Notes under the pieces: model-generated
What the model was told of the DNA's origin: nothing
Database searches by the model: none
Seen by the model: the letters and a program-made list of their open reading frames with translations, nothing else
Shown: one piece after another, positions 46,825 to 57,548 of the stretch
Layout of the letters: each line of letters starts with the position of its first letter
How positions within the stretch are numbered: the stretch's first letter is position 1
Assembly: GCA_030770425.1 (NCBI GenBank)
Contig: JASJFT010000028.1
Span: forward strand, 264,711 to 328,710
From: Darksidea phi
Lineage: Eukaryota > Ascomycota > Dothideomycetes > Pleosporales > Lentitheciaceae
Length of the DNA: 64,000 bases
Reading direction: 5' to 3'
Translations under genes and position numbers: made by a program

Positions 46825-47614
46825 GTCGTTGTCGACTTAGCGTAGACGAACAGGGAGGTAACAATTCGAAGTGTTCTTAAATCTCGAAGGTTGTATTTGA
46901 TTTTGCAAGAGCAGGTTTGAAACAAGGCCCTTAGGGTATTGTATTTTCTAGTACTACGCATAGCAGGGCGTTATCGATTCTCTAGTATCATATCTTATCA
47001 GTCGAAAGATTAGTTTAAGTAAGTGGTAACAGTCAGAGTAGTTAGATTATTGCTCTATGCGTAACCGACTTTTACCCCGTCAAGCCGCATTTTATGAGGA
47101 CTACATTACTAGTACGGTACCTACTCCCACCACGGAACCAAAGGAAAAGCACATTCGGTTCCTATATAATACTAACCCCATTAATATCGCGAAAACTTTT
47201 TATTGATCTTCGCATGGTCTCTAAGCGGCCCATATAAATTCTCATACATATCTATACTTCGGAGATACAAGCGACCAAGGTTGAATATGGGGGCTGTATC
47301 GTATCCATTTTGGTTCGAAATTTGTTCATTTTACAGAGGGATACATAGGTGCTAGTCTTCCATTTATAAGTTAATGGTCTATGGACGAGCTATCACGCCC
47401 CTGTTTGGTCTCTCTCTTTGTATTGGTGAGATTGAGTAATATTGAGTAATATGAGTAACCATCGGAGCCTAGGCGTGGGTTTGATTTCAAGAGAACCCGC
47501 TTTCAGTCTCCTAGCGGATGACAGAAGGAAGAACTAAGGGTAGAAAGTAGGAATGAGGACAAGAGGGATATCTATACGTTTTTGGGGCGAGAGTTCATCC
47601 TAAGTAACATTTTA

Positions 47615-47713
47615 TTCGAGGAAAAGCTACATTGCGCAACTAGACATTGTGGATGGTGTGGTACTTGAATGGTAACCTGTAAATTCCTGAAAACCAACCA
47701 GCACTGAAATTAA
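47615..47713 (+). repeat. Dispersed repeat B, copy 2
   Basis: Matches 32799-32895 at both ends in the same orientation; the middle is more diverged. Confidence 0.6.
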
Positions 47714-48073
47714 GTTACTTTATTCCGGAGTTTTAGCCTGCCGATGTAAATCAGGTGCTGTACTAATATGATAATTTTTTATTATTAGTGAGGTCTTGAG
47801 GTAAAGCTCTTTGATTTCAGTTTCTAGCAACCGATAAGCTTCAAAAGCCGAAATGCAGTAACGCAAAGGAACGGCTAATGTGCAATATGCAAATGCAATC
47901 GTTCTTATATATACCTCTCCAAAATGTTCCCAGAACATGTACATCCATCAATCTAAAAATCACCAAGTGGAAAGAAGACGCAAAATGCAAATACAAGAAA
48001 ACAAGGGGTATCTGTATGCGGAAAAAAGCGCCGACACTCCTTAACAACTCCACTGGGTTTCGTTAAGTACAGT

Positions 48074-49941
48074 TTACTTGCGTGCGTTGTGCTTCGCCAT
48101 CCTTCTCCTTTGGTCCCTTGCATGCCTTACCTTCCTCACTGTAGCCGTCTCTTTCGGGTGCGACCTAGTGCAAGTCGTAGACGGCGTTTGGCCCTCAGGA
48201 ACTCGATCGACGACTGTCGATGTGGCAGCAGCACCGGTGTTGGTGGGCGACGGGGTAGTTGCGGAGGTAACCTCAGGTGGGATGGTTGCTGGGGATGGGG
48301 GGACAGTGTTCCGGTCAACAGAGCTCAAGTTGTGGGTGCTGGAAGCAACGGGCGCTTCGACGGCGGTGGTAAAGAGAAGCGTGTCGGTTCCAGTAGGCAC
48401 CGGTGCCTCAACCGCAGTGGAGGATGGAGCCGTAGTCCCAGGCTCATCCGCAACTGGATCACCACCAGGCCATGTGAAGCCGCCCATTGCACCTTCTGCA
48501 GCTTTAATAGACGGAGCAGCAGTTCTGGCGCTTGCACTTCGCATCTCTTGAGTTCGGTGGCCACCGCCCCTCTGTCGCGTACGGGTTCGTGTTTGGATTT
48601 GTGTTACTGTAGGTTTATCGGTAGCGGTAGCACCATCACCGGTGGGGATGGGTAATGGAGTAGATGGGACTTCAGATGGGTCGACAATGGGTGGTGATTC
48701 GAAGCCAGAGCTGGTCGAGTCGGGAGTATCGGGGGACTGTTCAGCTGGGGCAGGAACGTCGACGGTGGTTTGTTCAGTCGGAACAGGGGCGTCGGTAGGT
48801 TCAGCCGTAGCAACTGGAGCATCGGCGGGCTTGCTAGTCTTAACAAGCGAGCTGCCATCTTTAGAACTAGATGGCTGCGGTGCTGCCGTACCATCATTCG
48901 AATACACCTTCAGTGCATTGATAGTCCAGAAGGCATTCGTGAAAGCCTCCGGATTATCGCGGACATAATCGTCGCAAGTCTGCACGCCCGTTTTGGCAGC
49001 GCATGAATCAGACCAAGTGTTTCCAGCCCAGTCGCCACAGAAAGTGGTGTCAAACACGATCTGTTGGTCTTTGAAAAACGAGTCGATCTCGCAACCCGAA
49101 TTTGAGAACTGCGCTACTGGCTTGCCCCATGAGGATGGATCCGGGTTTTCACTCAGGACATTGGCAGCAACGTCACTGCGGGCAAAGAACCAAACACTGA
49201 TAGCCTCGCTGGTCCACTCGGTCGCGAAAATGCCGCCGCCGTTGCTGTTCAATCCTGCGCCATAGCTTTGGGGGTTCCCCTGGCTGATAGAGCATCCCTG
49301 GTTTTCCGCCTGACCAGGAGCTTTGATGTCGCAGTTCTGGGTGGCAACTTCGCCGGAGAAGACGTTAGTATCCTGACCGATGGCGCATCCGGCGCCTGTG
49401 TGAAGCGTGATAGAGTTAGACTCCTGTTCGTGTACACCTTCAAGGATATCGATTTCTCCGGCATTTGGCCAGTTAGGACCGACCATCCAGAACCTACAAG
49501 CCATGTGAACTGAGGTCTAGCTAACGTTGACTTGGACTTACGCAGGCCAGGTTCCACATCCAACAGGCATGTGTTCAACATCGATCACAAAAAGGCCCTT
49601 GTTGTAGACCTTTTTGCTAGTCAGACGGACACTAGCCCGTCCTGCCTCGTCCTTGTTGACGGTGTCAACACCCCATCCAACTGCCGCGCCGGCAGACGCG
49701 TTGAGAAAATTCATCGATTGTGCCGTAGACTGATCAACATACTGGACGAAGCCTAATAAATGTTAAGCACTTCAGTCCAATTCAGGTTGCGGTGCCTTTG
49801 CGTACCATGTGTTGGGTCCGGTGAGGTGAAGAACTCAAAGTTGTTATAGAAGTCACCACTCATGTAGTCATCCTGAAGCACATAGCCAGCTAGTGTGAGT
49901 TGGGACAAGGCCGCAGCCGAAAAGAGCGTTGAGAAATGCAT
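48074..49941 (-). CDS. Secreted GH16 beta-glucanase with long Thr/Pro/Ser-rich tail
   Basis: Three exons: 49941-49806, 49752-49542 and 49493-48074, giving 588 residues, with introns of 53 and 48 nt. A signal peptide (MHFSTLFSAAALSQLTLAGY) leads into the GH16 jelly-roll: DDYMSGDFYNNFEFFTSPDPTHG, FVQYVDQSTAQSMN, CGTWPAFWMVGPNWPN, then the catalytic GEIDILEG with nucleophile E129, D131 and acid/base E134. Conserved Cys-containing blocks follow (CDDYVRDNPEAFTNAFWTINALKVY). From about residue 320 the protein is a low-complexity Thr/Pro/Ala/Val tail ending in a basic KHNARK, with no clear GPI signal. Expected activity is endo-1,3(4)-beta-glucanase in the cell wall or outside the cell. The tail is probably O-glycosylated. 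Confidence 0.9.
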
Positions 49942-51508
49942 CGTTAAGGTGGTCCGAGAATGAAAGTAGGGTAAAGAGTGTTGTGCGTACTAGACGCTTG
50001 AAAAGAATGTAGAAAGAAAGAGAAGGAAAGGCGAAGAAGCTCGCAAGACTACTCTAGAATCGAAGTATCTTGAACAGATGGGAAATCGCAACGAAGATGC
50101 GAAGCCCACCTATATAGGCCGCTAGACCCACCTCCACAATCCTAAACAGACCCTCATCTTGATGGGTCGTTTACCCCTCCGGATTTTCCAAACTGCAGCC
50201 GCGAGCGGCTGATTGCCCTGTCAAACTCCGTTTCAATGCCAGACCAAAGCCACATCACTCCCAGGGCTCAGTGGATCCGTCGCTTTCATTGCCGGCTAGA
50301 ACATATTGAGGGAAACGTGCATGAACCACTAATGTGTGCGGAGTACATCTAGGCTAGGCAGGTACCAAAACATCGTGAGTGGAGCGCCCTGCTGTGATGT
50401 TTCATGGACATTTGAGGGCTGTTAAGCATGGTCTGGCCCAGGGTGGATGGTGGCGGCGTGAAACAGGTACCGAATGGACTAGAAAGTGCACCCTTGAGGA
50501 GCCTTGTTTCGATGCCCGCGGAGGTCTTAGGCAGGAAGTATGGATGGGATGTGGTTCGTCGAGGGGATGTTGAAACAAACGATGAGAGTGTTTTATGGAT
50601 GTTTCACGAAGCTATTAGTTAGATCTCGTTGCAAGGGCCGAGCCGAACTCCTGTATTGAACGCTTGGTCAGCGCGGAAGCAACGGATCCCGCCCGAAAAA
50701 CGCCGCAGCATGCCAATAATAATACTTTCGCTTAGCAATGACCCCAAAACGATGGTTTATAACGGGAAATATACAAAACGGTCTATTTCACCCTTCAACT
50801 TGAAACCGTCACACCAATGACCCTGTCACCCCAATCAATTCAGTCCATCATGCCTTTCCCATCACACTGGGCCATGAACAATATCTACGCCACAACGACA
50901 CCTTACCTGCGCATTCGCGCCTCGTCTTCCCATTTCCTTCCTTGGGCGAGAAGTAATGCCCTAATGACGGACATCTCAACCACCGTCGCACAACCTTTGA
51001 TGGACAACCGAGACGTACCCAGCGCGAGGAACTTCGGACCATTCCTACCAAAGACGTACTCAATAAACCATTACTCTGGATCGATAACAGCATATTTCGC
51101 TCCAAGTAGAAGTCAGGGCTTGCGAGATTAGAGGGTCGCTCCAGCACCTCCACATGGCTCTCTTTGATTTTCCATCTCACCTCCTTGAGATAATTGCAGA
51201 GGATTGCCGAAACGCCCTCGCCACCCTCACCTAAAGAGCCTGTCGCAAGGCTGCTTACACCATCCTACAGCCGGAAGATCAACCCAATCCAAACATCAAT
51301 CTACACCTACCATTTCCATCTCCAGGTTCGTACGATTCGGAACATGTACAGTACGAGGGTGACTTTAAGACTTACGTAACGTGTTCCACCACTCCTCTGG
51401 CCACCTTACCAAAATCAATGCACGTTTTTGACTGATTGCGCCACAACGCCAGAATATTTTGTATTACAATTCTATAGACAGGCTTCCTAGATAGCTCTAC
51501 ATTGAGTC
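49942..51508. other. 1.6 kb intergenic between glucanase and the inverted repeat
   Basis: Contains the glucanase promoter side (A/G-rich leader just upstream of 49941). Short open frames at 50379-51131 have no motifs. No gene called. Confidence 0.5.
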
Positions 51509-51690
51509 CTTTCTAGATACTCTAAATAGTATGGGTATTAAAGAGAGGAGTAGTCAAGGTACCTTTGGGTAGTGGGATAGACTACACTAAGGTTCTCTTA
51601 ATAACCAACCTAAGCCCTATAATAGAGCGACGAGGCCTCTTCGTACTGCTCCTGCTCGTTCAGCATACATGCAAGACAGAAGACACTCAT
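51509..51690 (+). repeat. Inverted repeat C, left arm
   Basis: About 180 bases from CTTTCTAGATACTCTAAATAG to GACACTCAT are the reverse complement of 56693-56879. The core AAGCCCTATAATAGAGCGAC and GAGGCCTCTT is identical, and other positions differ mostly by transitions. The left arm has more G and C at the variable positions than the right arm. Confidence 0.85.
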
Positions 51691-52099
51691 CTAGACAATC
51701 TAGACAGTAGGGTTGCAGTGGGAAATGGCTGCAGCACACATCGAAGGGGTTGAAGGTGGTTTTTTGCGAAAAGATGGCACGAGCGAACGCTTCAACCACG
51801 GACCGATCATACGAAGGACGCAGCGCAGAGTCGTAATAAGCGCCATAGCGCAGAGTCAGCGTGAGAAGATGTGGAAAAGACCCGACGTCTGACTTGAGCG
51901 CGTGCTGCACCAATTATGCGCCAGCCCCTCGGTGTGGCGCGAAAAAGCACCTCACGATTGAGCATCCTCAGCTCAGAAAGCCAAGAGGGCAGCGGTCAGG
52001 CTGAGAGGGCGTTATTCTATGTGCAACCGTCTGACAACGAAGCGCAGCGTTTGCTAATTACTACACTCCAGCTCCGATCATAGTCGTTGGCGCTAAAGG

Positions 52100-55000
52100 A
52101 TGACATCGCACCACAAGCAGCTCAGTTGCGCCGACTACCACGTCGCGTGGGTCTGCCCGACGTCGAGCTGCTGCCCGCCCGGCTAATGCTCGACGAAGAG
52201 TATCCCACCCCGCCGTACGACACGTACTACGACGAGAACACGTATATCTGCGGTACAATCAACGGCTATGCTGTCGTCGTCGCGACCTGCCTACTGGGCG
52301 AGACGGGTAACGTCAACGCCGGGCGGCTAATAGGGCCCCTGTTCAAGTCGCTCCCTAATATTAGAATGACCGTCCTCGTCGGTATCGGAGGCGGTATCCC
52401 TCGTTCAACGCCGTTCGAGGATCTACTTAGCGATATCCATCTCGGCGACGTCGTAGTCGGGTGGTCCGGTGACGGAAAGCCCGCCTGTGTCTACTACGAC
52501 CGGGGCAGGTCGAAGGTTAGCGGCTAGTTCGAACTAGTAGGTACGATGTAGAACCCGGATTGGAGACTCTTGTAGGCGCTCGGCATTCTCGCGTCTAATC
52601 AAGAGATGGGGAAAACGACGTTCGATAATCAGCTTAGGCGGCTGCACGAGTATAAGAAGTTTGCTCGTCCTAGCCTCGAGCACGACCGGCTTTTCAAGGC
52701 TACATATTATTATATCGGAGACTACGGATCTAACTGCGTAGTATGCGACCGCAAAGAACTCGTTTAGCGACTCTAGCGGAGCGTAGACGACGTGTACAAG
52801 CTCGTCTTCTATCGAGGGAGGATCGCGACCGGTAACGTAGTTATCCAGGATGGCGAACTGAGAGACGAGATCAGGGCTACATGCGATGGGGCGCTGTGCG
52901 TAGAGATGGAAGCGGCGGGCGTCGACGCCAACAGACGATGTCTGGTCATCCGCGGCATCTCGGACTATGCCGACTCGCACAAGGACGACGTATGGAGGTC
53001 TCACGCGGCTGGAAACGCGGCGGCGTTCGCTAGAGAGCTGCTCTGTAGGATTCAACCCCAAGAAATCAAGAAACGTGCGAAAACATCAGCAGATCGCAAT
53101 TTTTCTGAAGGGATTCCGGTGCTTCGAAGCGACTCAATCTTCCTGCAAGAACGCCTTCTGGTCCGTGCTGATGTCCAGTCTTTCTTTACCGAGGCGCTCG
53201 GCTGCAGTGGGCACGTTCGTGTCATCTTGCATGGACTTCCAGGCGTAGGGTGAGCGGAGCTTTTATATCTAGAGTTCTCTGATCGCGCTAACTTCGTGTG
53301 CTAGCAAGTCAACTATGGCAAGATCCTTTGCATACAATGCCCAGAAAACTATGGCCGTTCTTTGGATACCCGGTAATTCCGAAGCAGCTATCAAACAAGC
53401 ATTCGAGCAGTATGCTAGGCAGATGTGTGGAACCGACCAGCAGTATTCGGAGCCCTTGCCTCTCATCGCTCGTCAGCTATCCCAACGCTTTTCTGACCAA
53501 TGGTTGGTTGTCTTTGATGGCCTGGACGCTTCTCTTATCAACATTCAACAATACCTCTTTGCCGACCTAGGGGAGAGCAAAATCCTTATTACAACAAGGA
53601 ACAAGGATTTGGCTACATATATCAAAGCTACGCATGTTCATCAGATGGATCCGCTGAATGAACAAATGGGTCAAGACCTCCTGAATGTGTACATGAATAC
53701 AGACTCAGCTTCGCTTGCTGTGGGCCAAGCTGTCCAAGAGGAGCAGACCTCCCATGAAACGGACGCAAGAAGACGCATCGTGAAGGAACTGGGGGGCCTA
53801 CCGTTGGCAATTGCCATCGTAGGCGCTGCTTTAAGGAAAGGAAGTGGCATCCCGAGTATTAACAGTCAAGCCTATCTTGCGTGGACTGATGAGGTTAAAG
53901 ACATTATACTTGAGCAAGATCCGATCTTCTCCGACTACTCTTCGTCCGTTTGGAAAGCCTTCCAATTCGCGTTTCAGGGCATCCTACAAGGCACTGGGAT
54001 CAATCAATATGCAGCGCTTATGGCTCATTTCGCAGCGTCGTGCGAGAACGCGTCAAATCTCGCAGAATACATTCGTTTGTATCGCAAATTCAGAACTAGG
54101 AGTACAGCGCGCACCCGATCGGCTGCAACCCCAGGCAGTTCGGTCATCCGTCAGCTTCATTTCCTTGAGACTGGGTTTTTCGAGCTCTCAATCAAAGCCC
54201 TGGCCGCAGTGAACATGGTCATAGTGAACTGGATGGAAGATGGGCCAAATGACGTGCCTTACATCGAGATGCACCCTCTGGTCAGAAGATGGCTTGGTAG
54301 TACGAACCATGATAAGGTTTTCACCTATGCTGGCTCGAAGATGTCGCTATTAGGCTTCGGCATGTATGATCAACTGAACGGGAGTCGAGTCGAAGCCGCG
54401 AGGTTCGAGCCTTTACTCAAAGAAGTCTCAGAGACGCTCATCTAAAATCCAAGGATGCTTAATGACAGTCAAGTGCCAGCCTCGGAGGCTGTCTTTCCGT
54501 TGTTACTTGATGCGCAAATCAAATTGTCGACATCAATGGGCTTCCTGCCGGCAGGATCAGCGCAGCGCAGCCGCCTGCATCAGTTCTCAAGACAACTGGA
54601 ATTGGAGATCACAAAATCATACGATGGCAACCTCAAAGATATTGACTGGAATTCGAAGTTCCAAGACTGGGCCCGAGAGCTTGGAGAGCAAGTCGAGTAT
54701 GCCGTTAGGTCAGACGCTAAAAAAGACAACTACACAGTCAAAAACTTTTTCCTCGATACCCTGGACTCCCACGGATGCATTCCAATCGCATTTGGTAGCG
54801 AAGCTCCCTATGAGTTACATTATGTGGGTCAGACGGATACGATCGAAAAGATCAAAGCAGACATCACCGCGCGAACAGAGTCCTTGCTTATAGAACATCT
54901 TGCTCAGGAAGCTTTTAGGCAATTGCCAGCTATCCCCTCACAAAAGCCTGGGGCGTTCATTAATACTTGGTTAAAAAAATGGGAGAAGGATGTGACGGAG

Positions 55001-55789
55001 ATTATCCGAAATTGCTTAGCGGAAGTGTTTATCAAACTTCAATCCGCTGCAAACACTCAACGCCTCGCCACTGGACTTCCTTCACAATCAAATAGTGCAA
55101 CAGCGGTGGGAGATCAAAGCTTTGGGGCCTATCTGCAGTCCTTGACAAGTTCGAGCGATCCCAGGAATGCATTCTTTGCGGTTCTCCGTCGGACTGTGAA
55201 GGCAGCCACGCAACAATTTTTGGAGTCATGTTCTGCAGTTGAGGTACTGAGTGAGCAGAAAGACACCTTTAGGGACATATGTGAGCGCGCGATACGGAAA
55301 GGCTTTAATGATCGACCCACTGATGCCTTCCATTTTGAACCGCTCTCGACCGAAGCTGGAACAGACACAGTGTTTGGCATGCTCTGGGACTTAGCTTGGC
55401 CTGCGCGGTTTCCGGGAGATCTGGACGACTTGATCGCCGCAGAGACGTTCAAGGCCATTTCCGACAACCTAAAGGGTGCTGCAAAGCAAGGATTCAGCAG
55501 CACCTTTGACAATTACCTCTACGATAGTTCCTCATTTGTGGAAGAACTAGCCGATGAGGTCTTCGGCGCATCCGCAATTTGCAACATGTTCCCTAGCTGG
55601 ATCTCTTCCGGGTGGATTGATCCTCTAAGTGATGACGAGGACTCAGACGACGAAGAGCCGGCTTACATCAATCTCATGCATGCATCCAAGCAGAAGACTA
55701 TGTCCGCAATGAAGAGCATCTACGACGACCATGCGAGTGTCGAAGATGAGAGTACAGCGGTTGAAGCATTGAAGTCGACGTTTGATTAG
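52100..55789 (+). pseudogene. Dead NLR-type gene: nucleoside phosphorylase domain plus P-loop NTPase
   Basis: The ATG at 52100 reads MTSHHKQLSCADYHVAWVC and then shifts frame near 52160, where the family sequence continues (VELLPARLMLDEEYPTPPYD). The PNP/UDP-type domain follows: GTINGYAVVVATC, GETGNVNAGRL, VLVGIGGGIPRS, HLGDVVVGWSGDGKP and GALCVEMEAAGVD, IRGISDYADSHK. It is broken in frame by TAG at 52525, 52549, 52573, 52765 and 52774. An intact 55 nt intron (53250-53304) splits the P-loop HGLPGVGKSTMA. The NB-ARC-like part shows LVVFDGLD, KILITTRNKD and GGLPLAIAIVG. A TAA at 54443 interrupts it again, after which the frame continues to 55789. The order is that of fungal PNP-NLR receptors; this copy cannot give a full product. 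Confidence 0.85.
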
Positions 55790-55798
55790 CGAAAATCG

Positions 55799-56580
55799 AT
55801 GCACGACGAGGTCATGTACAGACTCAACCGACCCCAACTAACGGATCGAACAGACTTGGGACCTTTCTTCGCAAAGATGCACTTCGAAGACTGCGATAAA
55901 AGTCTTCGCTTAGCATGTTCAGTCCTGCAACACGGTACTTCTGGGGATTTTGCGGGCAGCCTGGATCATTTGATCCACGTTGAAAACGCTTGGAGCTTTT
56001 CTGGGGCTCGATAGATCCTGTAGATTTACGGTGGAAGAGGATGTGGATGATTTAGAAGAACTTGGAGCTGCTGAGCGACCTTCCGTCATTGGGCTGAATT
56101 TATGCCTCCCTTATAAGTTAGTGTCCCCTATGGCAATACTTGCATGGGGTTGACCTCAATTCAAAACAACACCATGAGTTCGAGCTCCGTTACCGCTGTG
56201 GTCTTCTCGCGGAATTGTAAGATGCTGGCGTCGGCATCGCACGACAAGATGGTCAGGCTATGGGATGCTGGGTCAGACGCACTGATGTCTGCGCTATCAT
56301 CGCAACTATTTCGTTCTCCACTGATGGCATTTCTCTCCGTACTGAAAGGGAAATATTGCTTATATCATCATCTTGTTTAACTGGTGTGGATGTGCCTCGA
56401 ACACACCCATCTTCCATTTTTGTCACAAGCCAGCGGAAGCATTGCCGTACCGAGCGGAGTGTTGGATTTCTTACGAGCATTGGTCAAGCTACAGTGCAGT
56501 TATCAGGATTACTACTGCGTTCGGCTGCACATCTGGAGAAGGGAAAGTCATCAACATGGAATTTGCTTAAGCTTTCCTGA
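55799..56580 (+). pseudogene. Remnant of an NLR C-terminus with WD40 repeat
   Basis: Downstream of the PNP-NTPase pseudogene, the plus strand holds SSVTAVVFSRNCKMLASASHDK..VRLWDAG (about 56180-56275), a clear WD40 repeat. After a frame change it continues as ISFSTDGISLRTEREILLI (about 56310) and SSIFVTSQ (about 56415), then GEGKVINMEFA near 56550. These blocks match, in order, the last repeat and C-terminal tail of fungal NACHT-WD40 receptors (from memory of the family). The piece lacks earlier repeats and contains frameshifts. It may be the end of the same ancestral gene or a second receptor that lost its front. Confidence 0.65.
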
Positions 56581-56692
56581 ACACTCGTGGTGGGGCATAG
56601 TCCAGTGAGAGTTTCAAAGCAGGAGAGAGATCCAAGACTCCAAATATGCTCGTACCGGAACCTAGATATTAGTAAAGGAGTACCTAGACACG

Positions 56693-56879
56693 CTGATAAG
56701 CGTCTACTATCTTGTATATATGGTGAACGAGTAGGAGTAGTATAAAGAGGCCTCGTCGCTCTATTATAGGGCTTAGGTTAATTATTAAGAGAACCTTAGT
56801 ATAGTCTATTCTACTACTTAAAGATACCTTAACTACTTCTCTCTTTAATACCTATACTATTCAAAGTATCTAGAAAGTA
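56693..56879 (-). repeat. Inverted repeat C, right arm
   Basis: Reverse complement of 51509-51690. This arm is richer in A and T, consistent with stronger RIP. Together the arms enclose both NLR remnants, 5 kb apart. Confidence 0.85.
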
Positions 56880-56942
56880 GTATAAATTCCTTAAGAAGTA
56901 TAAAAAAGAACATTATATATATTTTATTTAGATAATAATTAT

Positions 56943-57056
56943 TCTATTTGATTTGGATTTGCATAGTGGGAGTCTCTTTAGAAGGTCCGCACGAAACACA
57001 GTGGGAGTTTGTACACAGTAGAGGTGCTATACCCACACCCTATACACGATAATAGA
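56943..57056 (+). repeat. Fragment of the 1.2 kb element (left end)
   Basis: TTGATTTGGATTTGCATAG to CACGATAATAG matches the first 110 or so bases of copy 1, in the same orientation, with few changes. The remainder is absent. It begins 64 bases beyond the right arm of inverted repeat C. Confidence 0.85.
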
Positions 57057-57548
57057 CTTAGATAATTATAGATAATAACTATAACTAATAATCTTCTTAT
57101 ATTTTAAGATGTTTGGGACGAAATACCTTTTTATATTATCATTTTAGGTTATTCCACGAGTTTAACGACGCGATGGCTGCTACTTATTCGATACTTTAAT
57201 ATTTCTACTTTAAAAATTATATATCTACGCTAGAGTAGAATACACTAGTGGTAACGATATCGAATTGGCCAACGGGCGAGTTTAATATCCCGGAGCCGAA
57301 ATAGCTTGAGGTTAGTCTACTCTAGAATGAGCGTCGTGAGTTGGTGGATATCACTCACAAGAAGACGAAGATGCATCTTCTAATACACGCATGAAGAACG
57401 CGATATGCATGCTACCTTCAAAGGGGGTATATTCATCCAGCGCCCTACTCCAATTCCTACTTTTGTCCAAAGTCTGCAGCGCAGCGAGTCTAAATCGGCC
57501 TACTGCAAATCCTTCCAATACAGTACATTATCCATCCACCATTCAGCT
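57057..57548. other. AT-rich intergenic, then snu114 3' flank
   Basis: No supported gene. The plus-strand open frame 57405-57830 lies mostly over the last exon of snu114 on the other strand and is rejected. Confidence 0.6.

Larger units (their letters stand above)
45961..48073. other. 2.1 kb without a supported gene, AT-rich to the right
   Basis: A minus-strand open frame of 175 codons (46824-46297) is the largest. It has no motif, no visible splice sites and no family resemblance, so I leave it as unproven. The sequence from about 46850 to 48070 is AT-rich with repeat B inside and a short GAGTAATATT microsatellite-like stretch near 47450. Confidence 0.45.

Noticed and set aside
39364..50000. 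Secondary-metabolite or cell-wall gene cluster (chitinase plus glucanase)
   Set aside because: Vps53 and yth1 are housekeeping genes interleaved with them, strands and spacing differ, and no synthase, transporter or regulator is present.
54455..55789. Separate 444-residue gene starting just after the TAA at 54443
   Set aside because: The frame is the same on both sides of the stop and the sequence continues without a promoter or leader. It is more simply the C-terminal part of the damaged receptor gene.
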